A stretch of DNA of 64,000 nt, from contig JAMCPI010000009.1 of the NCBI GenBank assembly GCA_023379805.1, positions 1 through 64,000 of the forward strand, read 5' to 3'. The notes under the pieces were generated by a model that worked only from the letters and a program-made list of their open reading frames with translations, was not told the DNA's origin and searched no databases. Each line of letters begins with the position of its first letter. The stretch's first letter is position 1. Shown in pieces: positions 38,010 to 45,662 of the stretch. The position numbers and the translations under genes were made by a program. Origin of the DNA: Nitrososphaerota archaeon. GTDB lineage: Archaea; Thermoproteota; Nitrososphaeria; Nitrososphaerales; JACPRH01.

Positions 38010-39464
38010 TCACCATATGTTCCGCTTTACTCGTAGGTAGCCTACGAGGGTGTAGTCAACCGCTGTTGTCGCTGGACATGGTGTTGTGAACGCTCCGTAT
38101 CCGCCTACTCTATCGTAGTATCTGCAAGCACCGCCTACACCCGCTTCGTAGTGAACGTTGAATGACGCCGCGCCCGCTATTGCTGTCGCATCGGCTTGTA
38201 AGCCCATGTAGTATAGACCGGGATCTAAGACGACTGCTGCGCTGAATGGGACGAACTGCATAGTGTTTACCGCGCCCATTGCTGTGCTTGCTGACTCCGC
38301 TTTTAACACACCCGCATCGGGTATATCGGGTGTTGCGCCCTCAGCGTATAGTCCCGCCCTCACGTTGCCAGCACTAGCCCCGCCAACCTGATAAGATATA
38401 CCGTCAACCTCACACTTGTAAGGCACAACTACGCGCGCAAGGTATACCCGACCGGCCGTTCCGAAAACTCCTGTTGAGAGTTTAGGAACAGGCACATCAT
38501 CAGCGAGATGTCTAGCCTTCAACGTGGCGCTTACAAGGTTGAGTATCCGGTTTGTCTTGTTGACGCTGTTGTCAGTTACAGCTAATGGGACAGGTAAGGT
38601 AGATTGAACGAAATTGTATTCTGCGCCTGAGTCGAACTGAATATCCGTGGTATTGTCTAAGTAACCACCTTGAACAAGATTACCGCCCGCGTTGCCAGCG
38701 TCTAGGAACTGAATACCCATCGCGTTACCCTCCATCCTTCCGCCTAAGACTAAGTTCTCTCCGCCCTGAATGGCAATGGCGCGACTACCCACCGGTTTAC
38801 CACTATTGATACACTCAACATTAATCATTTGGTTGATATTGCTGAGAGCAGTAAGATGATTACCTAAGAGATTGATTGCGTTTTGAACCGAGAATGCTTT
38901 GATGTTCATGAATTGGTTGCCGTAGACCCCTACACCAACACCGCCGATATCCGCGTTGCACTCGATAAGTTTCTGAATATTGTAACCTCTGACATTGCGT
39001 AAGGCGCTTGCTTGCAACCCGTCGAACTTGAAGGCGGTTGAACCGTCTGATATTCCCTGACCTCTGACTTCGAGATCCATCACTGCGACATCCGAGGTTG
39101 AAACCTTTGTTGCAATCCCTGACAGTTTGAATAGGCTAATGCCGTTAGTTGCCCTCAGAATTGTATTTCCAGCACCTTCACCCCTAACCATCACATTGTC
39201 GGGAATTGTTGTTGTAGAAAGCGCAGTTGGATACAACGCTCTTTTGATGACACATAGACCGCCGCCGTTAGCCGCCATATTGGGGAAAACATCACCTAAG
39301 ATTGCGGGAACAGTGTCTTCAACATACATGTGCGAGCCGTCAACCCCGCTTTTTGCTCGTAAATACGCGCCATCCTTGTAGACCACAACAGAAGGCGAAA
39401 TTCTCCACGTTGAAGACCCCACGTATGGCTGAGGACTAGCCATCATGTCTCTGCTAAGACTCAT
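38010..39464 (-). CDS. Provirus beta-helix fibre or spike protein
   Basis: 484 residues. Residues 45-260 have the repeating beta-strand/turn pattern of right-handed parallel beta-helices in pectate-lyase-like viral fibres (VMVRGEGAGNTILRATNG, GGENLVLGGRMEGNAMGIQF). The start resembles the family's conserved entry, where a cap precedes the helix, and the last 150 residues form a separate beta domain that could bind a receptor. Probably the host-recognition spike at capsid vertices. Confidence 0.65.
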   Translation of the reverse strand: MSLSRDMMASPQPYVGSSTWRISPSVVVYKDGAYLRAKSGVDGSHMYVEDTVPAILGDVFPNMAANGGGLCVIKRALYPTALSTTTIPDNVMVRGEGAGNTILRATNGISLFKLSGIATKVSTSDVAVMDLEVRGQGISDGSTAFKFDGLQASALRNVRGYNIQKLIECNADIGGVGVGVYGNQFMNIKAFSVQNAINLLGNHLTALSNINQMINVECINSGKPVGSRAIAIQGGENLVLGGRMEGNAMGIQFLDAGNAGGNLVQGGYLDNTTDIQFDSGAEYNFVQSTLPVPLAVTDNSVNKTNRILNLVSATLKARHLADDVPVPKLSTGVFGTAGRVYLARVVVPYKCEVDGISYQVGGASAGNVRAGLYAEGATPDIPDAGVLKAESASTAMGAVNTMQFVPFSAAVVLDPGLYYMGLQADATAIAGAASFNVHYEAGVGGACRYYDRVGGYGAFTTPCPATTAVDYTLVGYLRVKRNIW

Positions 39465-39467
39465 TGG

Positions 39468-39797
39468 CTAGTATCCCTGCCACGAAATAATTACGATGTC
39501 GCCAGCCGTCCCGTAGACGTATAGTGATTGAAGGTCTTCGACCCAATAGTTGTTGTAGACATCGCCTGCGCTCAACGGCAAGCCGTTAGCGTCGGTGACG
39601 TCTGAGCCACCCTTGTAAATAATACCGGTATTTGTAGACTTTGCGAGGATTACGGCGACGAAATTAGGCGTCATCTTATGGAATGGTTGTTCTGTCACAC
39701 CTGTTTGTTGAATTTTGTAAGCAATGCTGTGATCAGTGGTTGGAGGTCTCCTAGCGGTTATTTCCATCGGCGCTGAACCCTGATATACGCGCACCAT
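39468..39797 (-). CDS. Provirus beta-rich protein, possible vertex or penton component
   Basis: 109 residues, almost all predicted beta strand, ending SLYVYGTAGDIVIISWQGY, with no membrane segment. It is encoded directly before the fibre (3-base gap). The pairing suggests a capsid vertex protein on which the fibre is mounted, but I recognise no family. Moderate confidence that it is a real gene; low for function. Confidence 0.55.
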   Translation of the reverse strand: MVRVYQGSAPMEITARRPPTTDHSIAYKIQQTGVTEQPFHKMTPNFVAVILAKSTNTGIIYKGGSDVTDANGLPLSAGDVYNNYWVEDLQSLYVYGTAGDIVIISWQGY

Positions 39798-40277
39798 CTA
39801 GGCTTTCCACCCCTTTGGCAAACGCTTCTTAGCCCGCTTGCCAGCCTTGCGCGTTGTCTCCTTCACCTTCTCAGTTATTGCGGAGACGTTAACCGGCGAC
39901 TTGCCTTTGCTAATCATCCATATTACGGTAACAATGGCGACCACTACACCGAGAACCAATAGCAGAGGCACAAGCCAACTTGAGGTTTCCCCTAGATTTG
40001 TGAAGAGACCGATGCCAGTAGCTGTTGGATCAAAGTGCAATGTAAGTTCAAGTTTGTCAGGCTGAGCAACGCCGAGCCAATCAACCGCAATCGTGCCAGT
40101 TGTAGCGTATGTTAGAGTATTCGCAGTTATCTCAAGTGTCTTATTCCACTCGTTGATATTGTAATGGGTCTTTCCGCTGTTATCAGTGAATTGCGAGTTC
40201 TTACCGTCTACTGTGACCTTTGCGTTCTTAACGGGGTTGCTAGCCCCGTCTCGAACTATGACATCGAACTCAGTCAA
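39798..40277 (-). CDS. Provirus membrane protein with Ig-like domain
   Basis: 159 residues. An N-terminal Ig/carboxypeptidase-regulatory-like beta domain (VRDGASNPVKNAKVTVDGK, residues 5-95) is followed by a membrane segment (about 108-128, WLVPLLLVLGVVVAIVTVIW) and a strongly basic tail (RKAGKRAKKRLPKG). Topology is N-out/C-in, with the basic tail toward the nucleic acid. It is one of several anchored beta proteins in a row. Confidence 0.65.
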   Translation of the reverse strand: MTEFDVIVRDGASNPVKNAKVTVDGKNSQFTDNSGKTHYNINEWNKTLEITANTLTYATTGTIAVDWLGVAQPDKLELTLHFDPTATGIGLFTNLGETSSWLVPLLLVLGVVVAIVTVIWMISKGKSPVNVSAITEKVKETTRKAGKRAKKRLPKGWKA

Positions 40278-40303
40278 GGTTTGTTCGCCTTCCTACTGAC
40301 CGG

Positions 40304-40687
40304 TTACGCTGTTACGGTGACCTTGACTTCGGCTTTCTTTCCCGTCGCATCCTCTACGAACAGAGTGTATGATCCGGGATTGTCTCCGACTTTGAAGGCT
40401 AACCTACCTGAGCCGCTTGCATCGGTAGTTCCACTCCACGAGCCGCCTTCCCTAAAGCCAGTTGAATATTGGGTTGATGGCGTGAAACTGCCGAAACTGT
40501 AGCTAAGCATGTCGCCTTTCTTGACTGTCGATGTTGCCGCGTTGATAGCTGGTATTGGCCCTTTAGGAGTGGGGGGAGCGAACATTGCCGCTAAGGCGGT
40601 TTTCTTCACTAGAAGGAAGACCGCCACAAGTGCCGCGACTAAGGCAACTGCGATTATGATTAGTTTCTTTCTCTCCATGCTATTCAC
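40304..40687 (-). CDS. Provirus membrane protein with Ig-like domain
   Basis: 127 residues: an N-terminal membrane helix (about 8-26), an Ala/Pro linker, then an Ig-like beta domain (GDMLSYSFGSF, GSGRLAFKVGDNPGSYTLFV) probably outside. The topology is opposite to the following gene product. Likely a virion membrane or adhesion protein. Confidence 0.62.
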   Translation of the reverse strand: MNSMERKKLIIIAVALVAALVAVFLLVKKTALAAMFAPPTPKGPIPAINAATSTVKKGDMLSYSFGSFTPSTQYSTGFREGGSWSGTTDASGSGRLAFKVGDNPGSYTLFVEDATGKKAEVKVTVTA

Positions 40688-41086
40688 CTATGCTGTGAAG
40701 AACCCGCTGTAATGCACATCAGTGGTCAAGTAGGAGTGACTTCCGAGCCAACCCGCCGGATCATTCTGCAAATCTGTAAGGTAGGAGTTCGGGTAAGCAC
40801 CTGACGCGATAGCCTGTTGAAGTTGTCCGATATAGCCGGAGTCTTGGAACGCCTGACGTATTGCCGAAGGCGGAGAACGAACGCTGACAGGATAGGAGAC
40901 GGCTGCCGGTGAGGAAGATCCGCCGGTCGAGGTTGAGGGCGGAGATCCCGCGCCCTTCTGCACCGTTTCCTTAACTTTGTCAACTATGGCGTCAAACTTG
41001 GGTCTTGCGAAGAGGTATATAACACCAAAAGCCCCCACCACTATGGCGAGGGCTATGATGACTATCTCCTTAGTCTTGGTGTTCAT
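40688..41086 (-). CDS. Provirus single-span membrane protein
   Basis: 132 residues: membrane helix at about 6-25, a short charged helix, a Ser/Gly/Pro linker and a C-terminal region with LQDSGYIGQLQQAIASG-like helix patterning. It overlaps the 40-residue protein gene by ATGA. No family recognised; virion structural role inferred from position. Confidence 0.6.
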   Translation of the reverse strand: MNTKTKEIVIIALAIVVGAFGVIYLFARPKFDAIVDKVKETVQKGAGSPPSTSTGGSSSPAAVSYPVSVRSPPSAIRQAFQDSGYIGQLQQAIASGAYPNSYLTDLQNDPAGWLGSHSYLTTDVHYSGFFTA

Positions 41087-41205
41087 TGAACCTCTTCGAC
41101 CGCCTTCTTGGCTTTGCCTCCTGCGATTAGGGCAATGACTAGAGCCGCCCCTGCTACCATTAGCATTACTAGGGCGGTTCCGACTGCCTTTGGTGAAAGG
41201 TTCAA
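41083..41205 (-). CDS. Provirus 40-residue membrane protein
   Basis: TTG start at 41205, just 5 bases after the capsid gene's stop, ending in an ATGA overlap with the next gene. One membrane helix (AVGTALVMLMVAGAALVIAL) precedes a basic/acidic tail (KAKKAVEEVQ). Small membrane proteins of this kind next to the capsid gene are common in membrane-containing icosahedral viruses. Confidence 0.6.
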   Translation of the reverse strand: MNLSPKAVGTALVMLMVAGAALVIALIAGGKAKKAVEEVQ

Positions 41206-41210
41206 GGGTC

Positions 41211-42092
41211 TTACTCTCCGTCCTTCAGCAAGTAGACCCGACCAGTCACCGCGTTAACGAGGTTGACGTTCAACGTGCTTAGTTTGTTGACTCTGAAAGG
41301 TGTGTGTCTCAGCCAGTAGAACGCGGTTTGATGCCCTGAGAATGTTTCCTCAAAGTCCATATCTTGTAGGGTGGTGGCGTTGACGGATGGATATTCGTCT
41401 ACGCTTGAAGACCCGAACTGTATGTGGTCAAGGTCTGCGTCCACGGTGAGTAGCACAGCGGTGTCAAGGATCTTCGAGCCTTGAGGCAACTTCTCATCGA
41501 GAACGTTGTCGCCTACTGCGCCTACGAATGGGAAGATTTGTGAGCGTGGAGTATTCTTTACTGGGGCTCCGTTTTGAGGGTTGCGAGCCGGTGGAGCGTA
41601 GTGAGCAATGATCTTCACTGTTGCGGTTGCTGTGCCGGTGCCAACAGTCGATAAGATGTCTCCGATTGTGCCGAGGGTGAGGGCGATACTGCAAGGCTGA
41701 TCGTCAATGCCGATGTATAACGGTATCTTTTTGTTGAAAGACCCGCCGGTATCAGCCATTGTTGCCGCGCCTGCGGCTCTTCCCTTGAAAGTTCCGAATT
41801 GCTTCGTCAACATCAGGTAGAGGTTGCTGATGTCTGTGTTCGGATAGCCTTGTAAGGTGTGGATAGGCTTGTTGTTCCTGTCCTTGATGGTCAAGGTATC
41901 TATCAGCGCCTCGGCGCTGATGCTTGCGCGTCTAGTCCCTGTTCCTAGCGTGATTGCTGCTGTTACTTGAAGTTCCAGCGCGACAATATCCCCATACGGC
42001 TTAATGGGAACTTCGGGCTGATCTTGGTTTGATGTGGTCAGGGCTATAGTGCCGTAACTCTTCACGGTAATCTTCTGTATAAAATCTGCCAT
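41211..42092 (-). CDS. Probable double-jelly-roll major capsid protein
   Basis: 293 residues from ATG 42092 (a longer frame starts at 42113). Two halves of similar size are both almost wholly beta strand. The first half has ALIDTLTIKDRNNKPIHTLQG followed by NLYLMLTK, the pattern of strands and a helix typical of PRD1/PM2/STIV-type capsid proteins; the second repeats a strand-rich layout from about residue 180 (ILDTAVLLTVDADLDHIQFG). Size is near PM2 P2. It is followed by small membrane proteins and preceded by a packaging-type ATPase gene. The fold is inferred from sequence pattern, not shown. Confidence 0.6.
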   Translation of the reverse strand: MADFIQKITVKSYGTIALTTSNQDQPEVPIKPYGDIVALELQVTAAITLGTGTRRASISAEALIDTLTIKDRNNKPIHTLQGYPNTDISNLYLMLTKQFGTFKGRAAGAATMADTGGSFNKKIPLYIGIDDQPCSIALTLGTIGDILSTVGTGTATATVKIIAHYAPPARNPQNGAPVKNTPRSQIFPFVGAVGDNVLDEKLPQGSKILDTAVLLTVDADLDHIQFGSSSVDEYPSVNATTLQDMDFEETFSGHQTAFYWLRHTPFRVNKLSTLNVNLVNAVTGRVYLLKDGE

Positions 42093-42315
42093 GAAAGATG
42101 CTTCGATGCGCAATATAGAAGTGATGTCGGCTACCCTATATCCCGTTCAACAAGGCGGATATGAGCCAGCAAGATTTTTTCTTTCCTTGCTTCTTGCGGG
42201 TGAGCCTTAGTTTTATGCTCGGTGAGAGATTGCATGTTTTTGAAACGATGCCTATTGCAGTAAGGACATGCAAGAGTAGCAAAAACAGGAGCGGAGAGAT
42301 TGAGAAGATTAGCCG

Positions 42316-42489
42316 TCAGTGCTTCTCAACCTCTAATGTTACTTTGAATTGGGGTATCCGTGCTTGCATCAAGCCGTCCCAGATTAGTTGACTCGTGTAT
42401 TGGGTGTAGGTCTTCGCAATGATCCGCCCATCAATGCGAAAAACCCAGACATGACCGTCTATCCGCTTATCCTTCATTTTGTTCATCAT
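42316..42489 (-). CDS. Provirus small protein
   Basis: 57 residues from ATG 42489 (or 56 from ATG 42486), partly overlapping the end of the MazG-like frame. Sequence contains GHVWVFRIDGRIIAKTYTQY and WDGLMQARIPQFKVTLEV, a beta-rich pattern. No family recognised. The 220 bases from here to the capsid gene (42093-42315) hold no supported gene and may contain the capsid promoter. Confidence 0.45.
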   Translation of the reverse strand: MMNKMKDKRIDGHVWVFRIDGRIIAKTYTQYTSQLIWDGLMQARIPQFKVTLEVEKH

Positions 42490-42720
42490 CTATTGTTACT
42501 ATGAGTTTTGTGATCATTGCTCCGACTTGCACGGCTTCGCCTCTCATTTTGGTCAGGTCTCTTGTTCTCTCTTCTTTTTGATTTCCGCCCATAGTTCCTC
42601 AACCTCTTCAAGCAATACGGCGTATCCTTCGTGAAGGCTTGAGAAGTCTCCGAACTTGTTGTAAGCACGATGATATTCACTTCCAATGTCATCCAGCGCC
42701 CGCTCTAATCTACCTGTCAA
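42467..42720 (-). CDS. MazG-like NTP pyrophosphohydrolase split by a -1 frameshift
   Basis: From TTG 42720, frame 0 gives 55 residues, including NKFGDFSSLHEGYAVLLEE and VEELWAEIKKK, and stops at TGA 42553-42555. The -1 frame continues KEERTRDLTKMRGEAVQVGA and MITKLIVTIDD to TAA 42467-42469. Joined, they give the full small helical phage MazG-like pattern (FxSxHEGYAV..EE..ELW.E... EAxQVxAM). The shift lies near AAAAAG. It could be programmed frameshifting, a mutation, or a sequencing error. Such enzymes hydrolyse NTPs or dNTPs to monophosphates. Confidence 0.6.
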
Positions 42721-42722
42721 GG

Positions 42723-43319
42723 CTAGTCTTCTCTGAATATTGGTTCTGCCATGCCGCTGTCTACTTTGTAGATGATGTAACCGGTGTGTCCGTCATCGTA
42801 TCTTTTGAGGTCATAATGAGCGTCTAGGTTGGGTATGATGTATTTGAATTTCTCATAGTCGCTCCGGTTCAATGGGTTTAGTTTGTAGATGACGAGATAT
42901 TTGCTTTGTTGCAGTATGAGGGGAGGAAAGCCGATTAGTCGTCTTGCCATTGCGATAGTGCCGATGTTTTGATGTCTACCATTGATCATGAGGTTATCAA
43001 CTTCTTTTGGAGCGTTGCCGTGCTTGGTGTAGAGGTCTAGGTCTTCAAGGATCATTAGAAAGTTGCTGTTTCGCCTTGCCGCCATAATGAAGGCGTTAAT
43101 CATCGATGCACTGTGATCTATTGTGCGGAAACATGTGTTGATGCTAATCTGAGCCGGTATCTTGACAGGTTTGAGTTTCAATGTTGCAGCCCACTCATAA
43201 TTGGCGTCCAGCGCAATGACTCTTGAAGCGTGCTTAGCAAACTTCTTAGCGAAAGTAGTCTTGCCGCACTTACTCTCACCGATGAGAGTCATTCGGTCAT
43301 AATTCCATTGCCACTTCAT
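42723..43319 (-). CDS. Small packaging-type P-loop ATPase (FtsK/HerA, A32-like)
   Basis: 198 residues from ATG 43319, which overlaps the previous stop (a longer frame starts at 43355). Walker A LIGESKCGKTTFAKKF is near the N-terminus and Walker B NFLMILEDLD in the middle; a later conserved block is TIAMARRLIGFPP with an arginine. Size and motifs fit genome-packaging ATPases of double-jelly-roll viruses, which pump DNA into the preformed capsid. It sits close to the probable capsid gene, as in those viruses. Confidence 0.72.
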   Translation of the reverse strand: MKWQWNYDRMTLIGESKCGKTTFAKKFAKHASRVIALDANYEWAATLKLKPVKIPAQISINTCFRTIDHSASMINAFIMAARRNSNFLMILEDLDLYTKHGNAPKEVDNLMINGRHQNIGTIAMARRLIGFPPLILQQSKYLVIYKLNPLNRSDYEKFKYIIPNLDAHYDLKRYDDGHTGYIIYKVDSGMAEPIFRED

Positions 43320-43438
43320 TGCTTCCTCAACCTTCTTTTGATTGCTGAAAGCCAATCGTTAAGATACAGACCGAGAACCATTCCGGCATAGAAGGCAAGG
43401 AGTTGAACCAAAAACCAACCTTGTTCAGTGGCGGTCAT
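43316..43438 (-). CDS. Provirus 40-residue membrane protein
   Basis: Start taken at ATG 43438, which overlaps the preceding gene's stop (the frame is open to 43552). It has one membrane helix (FLVQLLAFYAGMVLGLYL) and a basic tail (IKRRLRKQ). It overlaps the ATPase by ATGA. Confidence 0.6.
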   Translation of the reverse strand: MTATEQGWFLVQLLAFYAGMVLGLYLNDWLSAIKRRLRKQ

Positions 43439-43581
43439 CGTCTCAGTAACCTCCTTGCAATGATGCGCCAATTTGAGGGTGTGAATAGACCGTGCCTTTC
43501 TAGAGTGTTGAATAGAGGTATTACTAGTAGACCGGTAATGTATCCCAACCAATACGACGCTGAGTCAAAGGTTGGGGTCAT
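43435..43581 (-). CDS. Provirus 48-residue membrane protein
   Basis: ATG 43581 to TGA 43435, overlapping both neighbours by ATGA. Membrane helix SYWLGYITGLLVIPLF, then a basic C-terminus (WRIIARRLLRR). It and the next protein form a pair of very small membrane proteins just before the ATPase, possibly lysis or virion-membrane components. Confidence 0.6.
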   Translation of the reverse strand: MTPTFDSASYWLGYITGLLVIPLFNTLERHGLFTPSNWRIIARRLLRR

Positions 43582-44501
43582 TGCACCTTGCTCTCCCGTT
43601 GCTTGAACTCTTTCATTGCGCGTTCTATGGGGTCTTCGAGTTGTTGCGTTGCTTGCTGTTGTTGCCCTTGTCCGGCTAGGATTATCGGTTGATTTAGTGC
43701 TTGCACATCGGGTTTGTGCAATGCGTCTTTAGCCGTTGCACTTTCCTTTGGTTTTTGCACATCGATTAGGGTCTTTTTAGCCTTGTTTTCTTTGTCTTGT
43801 TGCTTTTGCTTGCCTTGCTCGATTGACTTGAAGATGCGTTTTAGGACTGGTGCGATCATTGCTATTGCTAGGTTGGCTATGTCTCCGTATTCCGACATCC
43901 ATGATACTCGTTTCTGTATGACTCTTGCGAACCTTGCTCTAACCTTGTTGCTTTCGTCCTTGTTTAACGGATCGTTGAGGGTTGCTTTGAGTAGTGCTGA
44001 TTGCCCTTCTGGCAGGATTGCTGCGAGTTCTTCGAGGTCGATTTTGTCTTCGGGGTTGATTGCTGCGTCGGGTGAAGATCCTTGCTTCTTGCCTTCGTCG
44101 CCGCTGTTGAATGCTTCCGTGTAGTCTTTCTCAATCTCCTTGCCTTCGGGGAGTTTTTCCGCTTCGCTGACCTCAACCTCAAGTTCTCCCGATGCTATTG
44201 CTTGGCTAGAAGCCACGTTATCGCTCTTATCAGTAGGTAGTGGAGGGCTAGTCCGAGCATCGTCAACAGCACTAGAGCTGTCTCCGCCACTACCAGTATT
44301 GCTAGTGCTGGATACTTCACTAGAGGGAACTTTGCGATGCTTTTCAGCGTTCTTAAGCATCGTTGCCACCGAGTGTGGTGAACTGTGAATACTATTGGCA
44401 ATCTGATCATTGCTCCATTGATGCGTGTCTCTTAGGTGCAGGGCTTGACCGATTTTCTTGCTCGGCAACTCTTCTTGACATACTTCGCACTTCGCTGTCA
44501 T
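43578..44501 (-). CDS. Provirus zinc-finger protein with charged disordered middle
   Basis: 307 residues. The N-terminus has a C2H2-like finger (CEVCQEELPS then HLRDTH) and a helix-turn-helix-like stretch (WSNDQIANSIHSSPHSVATM). Residues 55-150 are Ser/Asp/Glu-rich and probably disordered; the end is Gln/Lys-rich helix. DNA binding likely; possibly a scaffold or internal protein. No family recognised. Confidence 0.6.
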   Translation of the reverse strand: MTAKCEVCQEELPSKKIGQALHLRDTHQWSNDQIANSIHSSPHSVATMLKNAEKHRKVPSSEVSSTSNTGSGGDSSSAVDDARTSPPLPTDKSDNVASSQAIASGELEVEVSEAEKLPEGKEIEKDYTEAFNSGDEGKKQGSSPDAAINPEDKIDLEELAAILPEGQSALLKATLNDPLNKDESNKVRARFARVIQKRVSWMSEYGDIANLAIAMIAPVLKRIFKSIEQGKQKQQDKENKAKKTLIDVQKPKESATAKDALHKPDVQALNQPIILAGQGQQQQATQQLEDPIERAMKEFKQRESKVQ

Positions 44502-44692
44502 ACTGTGAGACCTACCGCGAGGCTTTCACCGCAATACATGCAGTTTTTGAGGTGGGGCGGGTTTCTATGGTCGTTTTTGCACATTATCATCATTCCCATA
44601 CGCACCGGTTGAGGATTGCTAGGAAAGCCGCAATTCCTACAGTCCCCTTGCGAAGGCTGATACCATTGCTTCTTACAACGTGGACAATCCAT
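44498..44692 (-). CDS. Provirus double zinc-ribbon protein
   Basis: 64 residues from ATG 44692, 2 bases after the previous stop. Two ribbons: CPRCKKQW with CRNCGFP, and MCKNDH with CMYCGES. Ends in an ATGA overlap with the next gene. Probably binds nucleic acid or protein; many small zinc proteins occur in this part of the provirus. Confidence 0.6.
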   Translation of the reverse strand: MDCPRCKKQWYQPSQGDCRNCGFPSNPQPVRMGMMIMCKNDHRNPPHLKNCMYCGESLAVGLTV

Positions 44693-44694
44693 TG

Positions 44695-44844
44695 CTAGAC
44701 TCTCCCCGCTCGGCTTCGTTGCCGTTTCAGGAATGCAACAGCGACACAAGCCGGTAATCCGCGCTCCTTACACCAATTAGCAAGGCGCTCGTATGCGTTT
44801 GTTGCTAAGGTTTGCTGAGACTCAGAGACAATGTAATGCTTCAA
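44695..44844 (-). CDS. Provirus 49-residue protein
   Basis: TTG 44844 overlaps the previous stop (TTGA), with GGAG 11 bases upstream. Sequence includes LATNAYERLANWCKERGLP and a basic tail (LKRQRSRAGRV). Helical; no family recognised. Confidence 0.5.
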   Translation of the reverse strand: MKHYIVSESQQTLATNAYERLANWCKERGLPACVAVAFLKRQRSRAGRV

Positions 44845-44981
44845 TTCGTTGCTTTCTCCTTGAGACCTAGCGATCTAAACCGGCGTTTGTTGTATTGCTT
44901 GCCGCAATTCTTGCACCGCATCTTGCCGTCAACTTTTGATATTGCGTATTCTAGATGCTCGCAGTTGTTGTCAAACAGCAT
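44841..44981 (-). CDS. Provirus small zinc-ribbon protein
   Basis: 46 residues from ATG 44981, which overlaps the previous TAA and has GGAG upstream; longer starts would overlap the neighbour by over 50 bases. CEH and CKNCGKQY supply a single zinc site, followed by a basic helix (NKRRFRSLGLKEK). Confidence 0.55.
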   Translation of the reverse strand: MLFDNNCEHLEYAISKVDGKMRCKNCGKQYNKRRFRSLGLKEKATN

Positions 44982-45175
44982 TAGTTGACCATCTCCTTTC
45001 CTGAATGGCTGTGTTGATGCGTTGTTGACCATAGTTGTTGACCGCATAGAGGACAGTAGTTCCATTTTGGGCGTCTGATGCGTAGGGCTTCGTGGAATTC
45101 TAGGGGGGTCGGCTCTTTTGGTTGCATCATTGTAAGACCTTCTAGGCTACCTAGTGGTTCGGTTCTAGGCGACAT
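44981..45175 (-). CDS. Provirus small zinc-site protein
   Basis: 64 residues with CPLCGQQLW and two histidines further on (HQHSH), a possible CCHH site, after an N-terminal Pro/Glu-rich helix. Overlaps the previous gene by 11 bases. Function unknown. Confidence 0.5.
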   Translation of the reverse strand: MSPRTEPLGSLEGLTMMQPKEPTPLEFHEALRIRRPKWNYCPLCGQQLWSTTHQHSHSGKEMVN

Positions 45176-45356
45176 AGTCAGGGTCTCCTTTTGGTTTGAA
45201 GAGGTCTTGTTGCTCTTCGAGGTCTTTAGGTGTGATGATTTCGAGTTTGAATGTTAGAATGTGACTGTTGCGGGTTAGGGTCTTGCTCTTTGCTAGTTTG
45301 TTGAGAATTTCCTGCACTTCCTGACCGTCAGTATCTTCAAGTTTAATGTAGAACAA
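45165..45356 (-). CDS. Provirus 63-residue protein
   Basis: Alpha-beta pattern (MFYIKLEDTD, VQEILNKLAKSKTL, ILTFKLEIITPKDLEEQ). No cysteines, no membrane segment, no recognised family. It follows the previous stop by 3 bases. Confidence 0.5.
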   Translation of the reverse strand: MFYIKLEDTDGQEVQEILNKLAKSKTLTRNSHILTFKLEIITPKDLEEQQDLFKPKGDPDYVA

Positions 45357-45359
45357 GGC

Positions 45360-45662
45360 TTATCCCTCTATCTCCATTGACTCTAGGATTGCTAGGGCGC
45401 TGAGTAGTTTTTCACGTAGCGCCTTGACTTGCTTGTGGATCTCTCGGTCTTGCTTCTCTCTTTCAGTATCAGGTAGGAATGTTACTGCGTCTCCGTTTGT
45501 TTTGATGATGTTGATTGCTTCAAGTTTATCATAGCCGTTTACTTGTAATATGTATTGCCTGATTGAGTCTTCCTTGCCGTCCGTTCGTGTGAATAGGTGC
45601 AGTTGCACATACTCAGTATTGTAAGGATCGTTGCTTATTGCGCTTGGTCTCTTGTAATTCAA
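45360..45662 (-). CDS. Provirus 100-residue protein with C-terminal coiled coil
   Basis: TTG 45662 overlaps the previous stop (TTGA) with GGAG upstream; the longer frame to 45791 would overlap the finger protein heavily. The N-terminal half is alpha-beta (YVQLHLFTRTDGK, QYILQVNGYDKLEAINI) and the C-terminal third a charged helix (EKQDREIHKQVKALREKLL). Unknown family. Confidence 0.5.
   Translation of the reverse strand: MNYKRPSAISNDPYNTEYVQLHLFTRTDGKEDSIRQYILQVNGYDKLEAINIIKTNGDAVTFLPDTEREKQDREIHKQVKALREKLLSALAILESMEIEG

Noticed and set aside
42161-42391. Plus-strand 76-residue open frame
   Set aside because: Opposes the operon and overlaps the minus-strand 57-residue gene; no domain or start signal.
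42486-42692. Minus-strand 68-residue open frame
   Set aside because: Another frame of the same DNA holds the MazG-like pattern; this one is Arg/Asn-rich without structure.
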